A stretch of DNA of 64,000 nucleotides from Fulvivirga marina (GTDB lineage Bacteria; Bacteroidota; Bacteroidia; Cytophagales; Cyclobacteriaceae): contig NZ_JAEUGD010000042.1 of NCBI RefSeq assembly GCF_016775155.1, positions 248,001-312,000 on the forward strand, given 5' to 3'. Position numbers and translations under genes: made by a program. The number at the start of each line of letters is the position of its first letter. Position 1 is the stretch's first letter. Below are positions 17,792 to 26,296 of this stretch, piece by piece. The notes beneath the pieces are model-generated. The model ran no database searches. It was not told the DNA's origin and worked only from the letters and a program-made list of their open reading frames with translations.

Positions 17792-19423
17792 TTACCCCTC
17801 CTGAAGAAAAGGATATCTGTAATCTGTTGGTGGTATAAAAGTCTCCTTAACAGTTCTTGGAGATACCCATCTCAGCAGGTTGAGTGCTGAACCTGCTTTG
17901 TCATTGGTTCCTGAAGCTCTTCCTCCTCCAAATGGTTGCTGACCTACTACTGCACCTGTTGGTTTGTCATTGATGTAGAAGTTACCAGCAGCGTTTACCA
18001 GTTTTTTAGAAGCAAGCTCAATAGCATACCTGTCTTTGGAAATGATAGAGCCTGTAAGTGCATAAGGAGAAGTGCTGTTAACTAGTTCCAGAGTTTCCTC
18101 AAATCGCTCTTCCTGATATACATAAACTGTTACCACTGGTCCAAAGATTTCCTCGCAAATAGTTTTTGACTGAGGGTCTTTGGTTACTACAACTGTAGGC
18201 TCAATAAAATACCCTTTAGATTTATCACATCCACCACCTGCAATGATCTCACTCATGTCATTGTTTTTGGCATAATCGATATATCCGGCGATTTTATCAA
18301 AAGCTTTTTCATCGATAACGGCATTGACGAAATTGCTAAAGTCCTCAGTTCCCCCCATTTTGATATCTTTCAGGTCTTCCTGAATGTATTTTTTCACATC
18401 ATCCCAAAGGTTGCCAGGAACGTAAACCCTTGAAGCTGCAGAACATTTTTGTCCCTGGAACTCGAAAGAACCTCTTACAATAGCAGTTGCAACTTCTTTG
18501 GCATTCGCCGACTTGTGGGCAACTATAAAGTCTTTACCTCCAGTTTCACCAACTATTCTAGGGTATGTTTTGTACTTGTCAATGTTCTGGCCGATAGTTT
18601 TCCATAGATGACGGAATACGCCAGTGCTGCCTGTGAAGTGAAGGCCAGCAAAATCAGGGTGGTTGAATACCACATCGCCTGCAACGGGTCCGTCAACGTA
18701 TATCAGGTTGATAACACCATCAGGCAATCCTGCTTCTCTAAATACTTCCATGATAACCTGAGCAGAATAGATTTGCGTATAAGCAGGTTTCCAAACTACA
18801 GTGTTACCCATCAATGCCGCTGATGCAGGCAAGTTTCCGGCAATAGCAGTGAAGTTGAATGGAGTAATGGCGAACACGAAACCTTCTAAAGGACGGTACT
18901 CAAGCCTGTTCCATACACCTGGAGAAGACTCAGGCTGATCCTGATAGATCTCGGTCATGTAATGTGCGTTGAAACGGAGGAAGTCAATTAGCTCACAAGC
19001 GGAATCGATCTCAGCCTGGAAAGCATTTTTAGACTGTCCTAGCATAGTAGCTGCATTGATCCTGGCGCGGTAAGGACCGGCAATGAGATCGGCCGCTTTT
19101 AAAAATATGCTGGCTCTGTGCTCCCATGATAACTCTGCCCATGCTTCTTTAGCACCTAAAGCTGCATCTATAGCTTGCTGTACATGTGAAGAATCTCCCT
19201 CATGGAAATACCCCAGCACATGCTGATGGTCATGAGGAGGATTTAAGGGCAACTTTTTACCAGTTCTGATTTCTTCAGAACCGATGTACATGGGAATATC
19301 AGCCTGTTTAGCTCTGGCTTCTTCAATAGCCTTTTTCAAACTAGCCTTTTCAGCTGAACCCGGTCCGTAAGCAAGTACCGGCTCATTTTCAGGGAACGGT
19401 ACATTGTAAACTCCTTTTGGCAT
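17792..19423 (-). CDS. pruA: Delta-1-pyrroline-5-carboxylate dehydrogenase
   Basis: The 543-residue aldehyde dehydrogenase oxidises glutamate semialdehyde to glutamate with NAD, the second step of proline breakdown. It shows FNFTAIAGNLPASAALMGNTVVWKP for the cofactor site, FTGSTGVFR, the general-base VGETGGKDF and the catalytic cysteine in FEFQGQKCSAASR. The single-domain length and start MPKGVYNVPFPENEPVLAYGPGS match the eukaryote-like P5CDH group common in Bacteroidota. The proline dehydrogenase that would feed it is not in the window. Confidence 0.95.
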   Translation of the reverse strand: MPKGVYNVPFPENEPVLAYGPGSAEKASLKKAIEEARAKQADIPMYIGSEEIRTGKKLPLNPPHDHQHVLGYFHEGDSSHVQQAIDAALGAKEAWAELSWEHRASIFLKAADLIAGPYRARINAATMLGQSKNAFQAEIDSACELIDFLRFNAHYMTEIYQDQPESSPGVWNRLEYRPLEGFVFAITPFNFTAIAGNLPASAALMGNTVVWKPAYTQIYSAQVIMEVFREAGLPDGVINLIYVDGPVAGDVVFNHPDFAGLHFTGSTGVFRHLWKTIGQNIDKYKTYPRIVGETGGKDFIVAHKSANAKEVATAIVRGSFEFQGQKCSAASRVYVPGNLWDDVKKYIQEDLKDIKMGGTEDFSNFVNAVIDEKAFDKIAGYIDYAKNNDMSEIIAGGGCDKSKGYFIEPTVVVTKDPQSKTICEEIFGPVVTVYVYQEERFEETLELVNSTSPYALTGSIISKDRYAIELASKKLVNAAGNFYINDKPTGAVVGQQPFGGGRASGTNDKAGSALNLLRWVSPRTVKETFIPPTDYRYPFLQEG

Positions 19424-19501
19424 ACTCTATAAATAATTATGTAAGAAATGATGTGTTTAGGCATGCAAATTTAAGCCATTACTTTGTAAAATCCGACCGG
19501 G

Positions 19502-20197
19502 CTACAGGATATTCATAAGCTGGCTCAGGCAATTGATCTCCAGGTGTATACTTTCTCGGTGCTCTTTCTGCAACGGATTGAAATAGACGGAATCGATAGA
19601 TGCACCCTTGGCTCCGAGAATATCAGCCAGGAGGTTGTCGCCAATCATCAAGGTGTTGTGGCAGGCCGAACCGGCTACCTCTAAAGCGTGGTTGAATATC
19701 TCTTTTGAAGGTTTGCGGTGGCCTATAGTCTCTGAGGTTATCATGCCACTGAAGTAGCTTTTTAGGTTGGATTTTGACAGCTTTATTTCCTGTACATCGT
19801 CGAAACCGTTGGTCAGGATATACATGTCATATTTTTGTTTCAGGTATGAGAGCGCATCATGAGCAAAAGGCAATAGGTTTGTTTTGGTAGGACAGATATT
19901 TAGGTAGTCGTCAGCCATGCGAAGAGCAAGCTCAGAGTCCTGGATGCGAAAATGATTCAGGATTCGGTTAAAGCGCTCCTTTCTTATCGTACTCCGATCA
20001 ATTAGCCCATGGTCATACTGGCGCCAAAGCCCTGAGTTTACCTTGCTGAAGCGGTAGTTGAACTGATCAAAAGAAAAGCCGCAGAGGGTTTTGAGTTTGT
20101 AGTTGATGTAAATTTCATTCAGGGTTTCTCGAGAGTTTTTATCATAATCCCATAGGGTGTGGTCAAGATCAAATAAAATTACTTTGTATTTCTGCAT
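19502..20197 (-). CDS. HAD-family phosphatase, YjjG-like
   Basis: The 231-residue protein begins with HAD motif I, VILFDLDHTLWDYDKNS, with the nucleophile Asp and DxD pattern, followed by motif II ILTNGFDDVQ, the Lys of motif III in IGHRKPSKEIF and motif IV MIGDNLLADILGAKGA. The layout matches the YjjG-type pyrimidine 5'-nucleotidases that remove non-canonical nucleotides. Its start overlaps the stop of the ArsR-like gene in a TAATG arrangement, so the two are coupled. Substrate is inferred from the family. Confidence 0.82.
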   Translation of the reverse strand: MQKYKVILFDLDHTLWDYDKNSRETLNEIYINYKLKTLCGFSFDQFNYRFSKVNSGLWRQYDHGLIDRSTIRKERFNRILNHFRIQDSELALRMADDYLNICPTKTNLLPFAHDALSYLKQKYDMYILTNGFDDVQEIKLSKSNLKSYFSGMITSETIGHRKPSKEIFNHALEVAGSACHNTLMIGDNLLADILGAKGASIDSVYFNPLQKEHRESIHLEINCLSQLMNIL

Positions 20198-20580
20198 TAG
20201 CTCTGCCAGTTTCTCGTCTGTAGTTTGTTTAATGCCAGTTCTCTGTTTGAATACATCGTTTTATAAGCCTCAAGGTCACCACGTAGAACCTGATCCTTTT
20301 GTAGGAATTGAAATATTTGGTTGATGATGTCATAGACCTCATCTTTTAAATGATAGAATACCCATTGGTCTTGCTTGCGTGTGTTCAATATACCTGAATT
20401 TTTCAGGTATATAAGATGTCTTGATGTTTTGGTCTGGGTGAAATCCAGGATCAGTTCTAAGTCAGAAATACACATCTCCTTATTTTTGAATATAAGGTGA
20501 AGTATGCGAAGCCGGGATTCATCAGAGCAAGCTTTGAAGATTTGGGAGCCAAAGGACAAACTAAAATTTTTTAATCTCAT
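20197..20580 (-). CDS. ArsR-family winged-helix regulator
   Basis: The 127-residue protein contains an ArsR-type winged helix at residues 12-90, with FKACSDESRLRILHLIFKN, CISDLELILDFTQTKTSRHLIYLKNSGIL and WVFYHL. The metal-binding ELCVCDL motif of arsenic sensors is replaced by MCISDLELI, leaving a single cysteine, so a metal ligand is uncertain. It is coupled to the HAD phosphatase and may control it or the divergent carboxypeptidase-regulatory-like gene. Confidence 0.83.
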   Translation of the reverse strand: MRLKNFSLSFGSQIFKACSDESRLRILHLIFKNKEMCISDLELILDFTQTKTSRHLIYLKNSGILNTRKQDQWVFYHLKDEVYDIINQIFQFLQKDQVLRGDLEAYKTMYSNRELALNKLQTRNWQS

Positions 20581-20687
20581 GGTTAAGGTCTGGTTGAATC
20601 AAAATTAAAATAAATACTGAACATTATAAGGAAAATTGGCGTTCAATTGATATCTTCGAAATCCTATACATCCATAGTTTTAGTACG

Positions 20688-21329
20688 TTGAAGTGTTTGA
20701 AAAAGGTTCGTGGAAAGTATTTATGGCTTGCGGTATTGCTGGTTGCAGTGCTCGTCCTATCCAAGGTTGATGCTCAGGCTCAAGGTAAGAAAAAAGTAAT
20801 TCAGCTTTCTGGTATTGTACTGGGAGAGGACAGTGTGTCCGGCATTCCTGGAGTACATGTGTATGTGCCAAAAGCCGGGAGAGGAACAACCACTAACCGG
20901 GTTGGGTATTTTTCAATGCCTACGCTTGTGGGTGATGAAATCGTGATCAGTGCGATTGGCTATGAAAAGCAATACTACAGAATACCTGATACCGATAAGG
21001 AAAACCTGACGATATTGATTGAACTGGTTTCTGATACAACCTTTTTGGAAACCGTTGAGATCATGCCTTTTCCAACAGAAGAGGTTTTTAAAGAGGCTGT
21101 GCTAGCTCTTAATCTGCCTGTAAGAGAGGATGTAAATAATGAAAACCTAAATGATGAGTTGCTGGCCCTGATGTTGCAGACCACGCCTATGGATGCTAAT
21201 ATGAATCATAGATACTATATTGATAACTGGGTGCAGTATCAGGGGGATAAATTCGGCCCAAGACCCAACCCATTATTAAATCCATTTAATTGGGCCAGGT
21301 TTTTCAAATCCTTGAAAAATAAAAACTAA
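20688..21329 (+). CDS. Secreted carboxypeptidase-regulatory-like protein
   Basis: The 213-residue product has a positively charged start and signal peptide ending near DAQAQG (residue 31). Residues 38-115 form a CarboxypepD_reg-like domain with VSGIPGVHVYVPKAGRGTTT, NRVGYFSMP and ISAIGYEKQ, the fold that also sits at the front of SusC receptors. The remaining 100 residues carry no recognised domain but include a TVEIMPFPTEE segment, a form often seen in stand-alone members. The frame opens with TTG at 20688, and no ATG lies close by before the signal peptide, so TTG is the likely start. Confidence 0.75.
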   Translation: MKCLKKVRGKYLWLAVLLVAVLVLSKVDAQAQGKKKVIQLSGIVLGEDSVSGIPGVHVYVPKAGRGTTTNRVGYFSMPTLVGDEIVISAIGYEKQYYRIPDTDKENLTILIELVSDTTFLETVEIMPFPTEEVFKEAVLALNLPVREDVNNENLNDELLALMLQTTPMDANMNHRYYIDNWVQYQGDKFGPRPNPLLNPFNWARFFKSLKNKN

Positions 21330-21339
21330 TTGATCGGGT

Positions 21340-21432
21340 CTATATCGCAAAAGATACGATAATAAGAATAAATAGTACTAAGTACACCACGCCAATCAGC
21401 CACTTGTAAAATCTAAATTCTGCACCTTTCAT
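21340..21432 (-). CDS. Possible 30-residue membrane microprotein
   Basis: A short ORF encodes a charged start MKGAEFRFYKW followed by about 18 hydrophobic residues and a stop, i.e. one membrane helix. Its length and composition are typical of bacterial membrane microproteins, but there is no ribosome site or family match that can be seen, so it may be chance. Confidence 0.3.
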   Translation of the reverse strand: MKGAEFRFYKWLIGVVYLVLFILIIVSFAI

Positions 21433-21648
21433 TGTAGTAAAGTTTTCTTTTAATATAAGAACAGCAGAAGGCGTGCCAAATTCTAAAATCCTCTTTAAAG
21501 TGGTTTAATCGCTGCTTTTGAGATGGGTTTGTTGGTTTTGAGCTCTACTTTTGGGATTTTGTTTATTATTGGGAAGATTGAGCCAGGAAACGTAAATGGC
21601 AGAATTTGTTACCAGCAGACTATTTAAACTTACAAACAGGACCAAGGG

Positions 21649-22380
21649 TCAAAGTTTATCTAGTAACTCTTTTGATCTATTGAAATATGGGGAGGTTTCC
21701 GGTATTTGTTCTAGTTGCTTTTTACAGGCATTGGTCTTATCCTGTCTGAGATAGCCAAGAGCCAGATACCAACTTGCGGCTGACTGAAATACTGATTTGC
21801 CCTGTGCTACATCTGTCAGCAGATTTTCGGCTGCTGTATAGTTGTCAATTTCGATATATGAGATGGCCAGATAAACTTTTAATCTGGGGTTCTCAGGGTC
21901 CGCTTTGAGTAGTTGGTTTAGAAGTTTAGCAGCTTCAGTGTACTTCTTGCCGTTAAAAGCTTCTTCAGCAGCCATTGTAAGTGACTGATTTTCGCTTCTA
22001 CTGGAGAGTGTCAGGGGCTCATAATCAGAGTAATCGTTATAGTTGGGGCCTGATGGCCAGCTAATAATAAATACAAAACTAAGAGCTAACACAATACATG
22101 CAGCGGCTGCCCAATAGATGTTGCGTAAGGGTATGGTTCTTCCATTTTTCTTTGATGATGCAAAAAACTCAGATGAAACGGCTTCTAATGTTAACTTAAG
22201 GTCTTCTTCCCCGTGCTTACTTTTCTCCTGGGCCTTAAGACTTTCGCTTACCTCTTTATATACCCTTACTTTTTTCGCAAATTGTTCATCCTCCATTCTG
22301 GAATCAAAATCGTTCTGCTCATCCTCAGTCAGGTCATTATTCAGGTATTTTTCTATAAGGTGATATTCTTCCGCATTCAT
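21649..22380 (-). CDS. TPR-containing anti-sigma-like membrane protein
   Basis: The 243-residue product has a cytoplasmic N-terminus with LIEKYLNNDLTEDEQNDFDSRM, the short helical element found at the start of many Bacteroidota anti-sigma factors, one membrane segment at about residues 88-108, and an extracytoplasmic C-terminal half of TPR repeats (AAEEAFNGKKYTEAAKLLNQLL, then AISYIEIDNYTAAENLL). It lies just after the ECF sigma gene, separated by 3 bases. The job of holding the sigma factor until a signal arrives outside is inferred from this pairing; no zinc-finger motif is present. Confidence 0.72.
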   Translation of the reverse strand: MNAEEYHLIEKYLNNDLTEDEQNDFDSRMEDEQFAKKVRVYKEVSESLKAQEKSKHGEEDLKLTLEAVSSEFFASSKKNGRTIPLRNIYWAAAACIVLALSFVFIISWPSGPNYNDYSDYEPLTLSSRSENQSLTMAAEEAFNGKKYTEAAKLLNQLLKADPENPRLKVYLAISYIEIDNYTAAENLLTDVAQGKSVFQSAASWYLALGYLRQDKTNACKKQLEQIPETSPYFNRSKELLDKL

Positions 22381-22383
22381 AGG

Positions 22384-22977
22384 CTACAACTCGTTAATGT
22401 TCTTATATTCCTTTGATTTACGAACTAGCTCTGTTAAATGTCCCATGCATATCGATTTTTTCTTTCGCACATAGGCATACGATACGCCAAGTTTTTCAGC
22501 TACAGTTTTCATAGAGTCTATTTTCATGGTAAGCTTGATCAGCTCACGACATTTTTCACTCATTGCATTTAACTTATCTATTAGCAGCTTACTTTTTAGT
22601 TCATACAATTCAGTACTGTCAACAGTCTGTTCGCTTTGTCTGTCAACAGATGCAAGATCTTCTTCAATTGTTACCTCCTTACGGTCAGTATTTTTTAGTT
22701 TATTCCACCACCTTCTCTTGCACAGCAGAAAAAAATAAGCATCAAAAGGGCATGTGAGCACCAATTTTTTTTCGAATGCCTGCTTGTATATCACTATTAA
22801 TGTTTCCTGTATAACATCTCTCGCATCGCTGTCATCACCATTATTCTTTTTTATAAAGGCTACCACTTTGCCGGAAAATTTTTCATAGATCTCTCTGACC
22901 ATGACGCTGTCATTATGAAGAAGCGCTTCAATATACCGTTGGTCGCTATGAGCTTTTGGGCTATCCATTGTGGGCAA
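22384..22977 (-). CDS. ECF-type RNA polymerase sigma factor
   Basis: The 197-residue protein shows sigma region 2 (residues 25-95, with DARDVIQETLIVIYKQAF and CPFDAYFFLLCKRRWWNKLK) and region 4 (residues 130-180, with MKTVAEKLGVSYAYVRKKKSICMGHL as the helix-turn-helix). It is followed by the membrane TPR protein that probably controls it. The divergent neighbour is a lipoprotein gene leading to PKD and CHAT genes, which are candidate targets. The upstream promoter sequences could be tested for a shared motif. Confidence 0.88.
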   Translation of the reverse strand: MPTMDSPKAHSDQRYIEALLHNDSVMVREIYEKFSGKVVAFIKKNNGDDSDARDVIQETLIVIYKQAFEKKLVLTCPFDAYFFLLCKRRWWNKLKNTDRKEVTIEEDLASVDRQSEQTVDSTELYELKSKLLIDKLNAMSEKCRELIKLTMKIDSMKTVAEKLGVSYAYVRKKKSICMGHLTELVRKSKEYKNINEL

Positions 22978-23095
22978 GAGTGCTAAACAAGTTCATTTTT
23001 TTGTCTTCTGAAATTTTATTTAAAAAAACTTCTTCCGGATGGGTAACAATTTGTGAGGCAGTTGATCTAGGGGTGTAATCAAAAAATTGAAAATC

Positions 23096-24097
23096 ATGAA
23101 AACTTTGAAATTTTTAACCAATCTTGTTTTTATTTTTAGTATGATGTCTGTCACCCTCATTGGGTGTAACAATGATGATCAGGAGATACCTAACCCTGAT
23201 GTGAAAGTTCCTGATGGAGAGGCATTGCAGAATAAGTACGTGGAGTTTCTGGAATCTGAAACCCAGACTTTCTCTATTAATATTGATAATGGAGGTTCTG
23301 TTACCAGTGCTCAGGGTACTTACCTATATTTTAGTCCGAACTCCATGCAGGACGCTCAGGGAAATGAAGTAACCGGTGATATCGACATTGAATTTATAGA
23401 GCTTTATGATAAGGCACAGATGCTTTTAGGGGATAAGTCTACCCGTGGTCGTCAGGAAGATGGTTCTATTGCTACTCTCGTTTCCGGTGGTGAGTTTTTT
23501 GTAAATGCACAAAAAGATGGAGAGCAACTGCAGCTTATGCCCGGTATTGGTTTTCAAATTATGGTGGAGACTGATAATCTTGATATGGGTATGCAGTTAT
23601 TTGTAAATGAAAACGAGGATTGCGTGGAGGTAGATTGTGATGTGATATGGGAGCAGGCCAATGGGCGACTTGAGGCAGGAGATGCTCAGGGAGGGAATGG
23701 TGAAGGCGGAGGTGTATACTACGGCTTTGCAGATAACTTTGGATGGACAAATATTGACAGATGGTATAGCGATCCGAGGCCTAAAACAACTCTGTTTGTA
23801 GATGTGCCAGAAGGTTATGATAATACCAATTGCGGTGTTTTCCTTTCTTATGACGGAGAACCTACGGCATTGGCTAAGCTTGATGTGTATGATGAGGAAA
23901 CGGAGCTTTTTACAGAGCACTACGGTCAAATTCCGATTGGGTTAGAGGTGCATTTCATAGTGCTATCAGTGATAGATGATCAGTATTACTATGCTATTCA
24001 AGGGGCTACAATTACAGAAAATCATGTAGAGATCATAGGTGATCTAAGCCCAATAACAGAGGCGGAGCTTATACAGCTGGTTGAAGCACTTCCCTAG
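23096..24097 (+). CDS. Lipoprotein of unknown function
   Basis: From ATG 23096 the product has 333 residues; a TTG three codons upstream is in frame but less likely. It has a lipoprotein signal with lipobox LIGC (Cys24) followed by NNDDQE, an acidic stretch that may direct it to the cell surface. The mature part includes GTYLYFSPNSMQDAQGNEVTGDIDIEFIELYDKAQM, which resembles beta-rich regions of other Bacteroidota lipoproteins, and a Gly/Glu-rich linker near residue 205. No catalytic motif is seen. It is divergent from the sigma gene by about 118 bases and may be part of its regulon. Confidence 0.72.
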   Translation: MKTLKFLTNLVFIFSMMSVTLIGCNNDDQEIPNPDVKVPDGEALQNKYVEFLESETQTFSINIDNGGSVTSAQGTYLYFSPNSMQDAQGNEVTGDIDIEFIELYDKAQMLLGDKSTRGRQEDGSIATLVSGGEFFVNAQKDGEQLQLMPGIGFQIMVETDNLDMGMQLFVNENEDCVEVDCDVIWEQANGRLEAGDAQGGNGEGGGVYYGFADNFGWTNIDRWYSDPRPKTTLFVDVPEGYDNTNCGVFLSYDGEPTALAKLDVYDEETELFTEHYGQIPIGLEVHFIVLSVIDDQYYYAIQGATITENHVEIIGDLSPITEAELIQLVEALP

Positions 24098-24123
24098 TTG
24101 GGAATTATCAATAACTACCCAGT

Positions 24124-24147
24124 CCCTCTCCTTGGAAAAGGAGAGGG
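24124..24147. repeat. Perfect intergenic inverted repeat
   Basis: CCCTCTCCTT and AAGGAGAGGG form a perfect 10-base stem with a GGAA loop, 27 bases after the lipoprotein stop. No T-run follows. The form resembles dispersed palindromic intergenic repeats of Bacteroidota genomes; it could also slow transcription between the lipoprotein and PKD genes. Confidence 0.5.
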
Positions 24148-24293
24148 TTGAGCGATTTGTGGTGTGTCAGCTGGCAGGTTTATCAAAATTTGAAACACCT
24201 GCCATACGAACACTATATTTGGCTTGAACTATATTTTTGATATATTATCGCTTAGCTTTTCCCTCATAGGGAGATATCAACTTAACCACTACC

Positions 24294-26288
24294 ATGCAAC
24301 GGATCATTATTTTCATAACTATACTCTCTCACAGCTATATGGTGAAGGCTCAACTGGTTACGGATACCACTGCCAGAAAAGCTGAAATACTATATAATCA
24401 ATATGAAAACAAAGTAGAGCTTAAAGCAGATGCCCCACCTTTGGTGCAGATTTCAGGTGCTCCGGAGGCGTTTTATACCTATTTTTGGGAGTTTGGAGAT
24501 GGGCATTTCAGTTTTGAAGAGAAACCAGAGCATGTGTATAAGAATAGGGGAGAATATAACGTCAGACTTCAGGTTACTAATAATTATGACAATGGTAAAC
24601 CACCGCCAAGCCGTCCTAAAACCATTAATGTAAGCAAAATAAACCATCAGTCGGATCCACTTTCTACCGAGAGGGATTTTCAGGGGCTGGCTATGCTGAA
24701 GACCAGAGAGCCGGTGCCCGATGAGGAAATGGTTGTAGTGATGAAATACAGAAACGATTTGGGCTATGCTACTAATGGGAAGTTGTATGTTTATTATAAT
24801 GAGCGAAAATATAGAGCTAACAATTTTGAGATCAGTGATGTAAGAACTCATCATAATGAAAAGCCGGCTGAAGATATGCTTTTGTCAGCCCATTTCAATA
24901 CCAATTCCAAGGGAGTACCTGACATGGCCTTGGCATCGGCTAGTCTGGGAGGGCGTCCGTTTCCCTTTTTTCAAAACCCGGGCGATTCTATAAGAAATCA
25001 TGTTTTTATTACCGAAGAGGAGTCAGAGCAGGAGTTTAGGGATAAGCTCATATTTAGGTTTGAAGATCTTGCCCCAAAGGAGGAGAGAAATGTATTCTTC
25101 ACCATTAAAACTACTCCCGAAATGCTCAAGGACACCAGTGCTATAGTAAAAATAAGAGGTGTCTTTGTACCTGATGAAAGATCTGAAAGTCACCATGTCA
25201 AAGATCTTGAAATGGAGATCACTACTTCTCACGACCCTAATAAAATGGCGGTTTCTGATACGCGGATTAATTATCGACTGGTGGATAAAAAGAGACTGAA
25301 ATATAAAGTTCGCTTTCAAAATAATGGAGAGGGCCCGGCTACCACCATAAGGCTGAATGTTAATGTGCCCGAAATCATCGATAAAAATACCCTTAAAATA
25401 CTTGATACTTATCCGGAGTGTCCTGTTTGTCCGGATAGTGACTCATTGCGTGTGAGTTATAGTTGTATCGATACGGTCTTTTCAGAAAAGCAGGTCTCTT
25501 TTATTTTTAATAACATCTATCTGCCAGGAAGCAACCAGAAAGGGGTGTATAAGTATGATTCTACTAAGGGTTTTGTGAGATATAGTGTAAAGATGAAAGA
25601 CAAAGCGCCTAAAATAAACTCTGCCAGCCGTACAGCTATTATTTTTGATAAGAATGAGCCTATACTTACCAACTTTAGCAAGACTCATTTCAAGCCTGGG
25701 CTGTCATTGGGTGTAATGTCAGGCTACAATTCTATAGCACTGCTCCACAATAGTACGAATTACTTTATTGGTATCACGGCCTCCCCCTACAAGCCATATC
25801 GGGGATACTTGCAGGCCGAACTTCAGATTAGTAAAGGCACTTATGATAATAGCCGGAGTTATGAATTGAGAACGGAACTGGAGCCGGGCTCTGGTATTAT
25901 GGACCTTACTGTAGTCGATGAGCAGATGGATTATGAGTATATGGATATTACTTTGGTTCCGATATCATACAGATACAACTTTAATAAATTTATTGGAGTA
26001 GGGGGAGGAGTACAGATATCTGGTAGATTGTATGAAGAGCTTGAGCAAACTTCTGATTACGAGTATTTTATTGAGTTTCCTCAAAATAGAATAGAGCCTA
26101 ATCAGAATAAACCCAATGAAACTATTGTTTATGATGAGCGAGATAGTAGGTTCGAAATTAATCCAGGTGCTTTTGCAGACCTAAACTTGGGCTCGATCAG
26201 GATAGGTCCAATTGTGGGGGCAAGGTATATATGGCAGCTCAATGCCCCACACCACATCTGGGCATTTTACTTGCTCTGGAAATTTTAG
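24294..26288 (+). CDS. PKD-domain outer-membrane protein
   Basis: The 664-residue product has a signal peptide (residues 1-20, ending VKAQ). A PKD domain lies at about residues 40-105, with FYTYFWEFGDGHFSFEEKPEHVY. A central Ig-like part has the DPNKMAVSDTRINY and YKVRFQNNGEGPATTI pattern of DUF11-like repeats (about 310-440). The final 200 residues alternate short amphipathic strands and turns and end WKF, as in small outer-membrane beta-barrels. It ends 8 bases before the preferred CHAT gene start, so the two are one operon. Surface exposure of the PKD part is inferred. Confidence 0.75.
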   Translation: MQRIIIFITILSHSYMVKAQLVTDTTARKAEILYNQYENKVELKADAPPLVQISGAPEAFYTYFWEFGDGHFSFEEKPEHVYKNRGEYNVRLQVTNNYDNGKPPPSRPKTINVSKINHQSDPLSTERDFQGLAMLKTREPVPDEEMVVVMKYRNDLGYATNGKLYVYYNERKYRANNFEISDVRTHHNEKPAEDMLLSAHFNTNSKGVPDMALASASLGGRPFPFFQNPGDSIRNHVFITEEESEQEFRDKLIFRFEDLAPKEERNVFFTIKTTPEMLKDTSAIVKIRGVFVPDERSESHHVKDLEMEITTSHDPNKMAVSDTRINYRLVDKKRLKYKVRFQNNGEGPATTIRLNVNVPEIIDKNTLKILDTYPECPVCPDSDSLRVSYSCIDTVFSEKQVSFIFNNIYLPGSNQKGVYKYDSTKGFVRYSVKMKDKAPKINSASRTAIIFDKNEPILTNFSKTHFKPGLSLGVMSGYNSIALLHNSTNYFIGITASPYKPYRGYLQAELQISKGTYDNSRSYELRTELEPGSGIMDLTVVDEQMDYEYMDITLVPISYRYNFNKFIGVGGGVQISGRLYEELEQTSDYEYFIEFPQNRIEPNQNKPNETIVYDERDSRFEINPGAFADLNLGSIRIGPIVGARYIWQLNAPHHIWAFYLLWKF

Positions 26289-26296
26289 ATTTTGAT

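Noticed and set aside
26231-26296. Upstream extension of the CHAT protein
   Set aside because: The added 22 residues overlap the end of the PKD gene and precede a typical signal peptide that begins at 26297.
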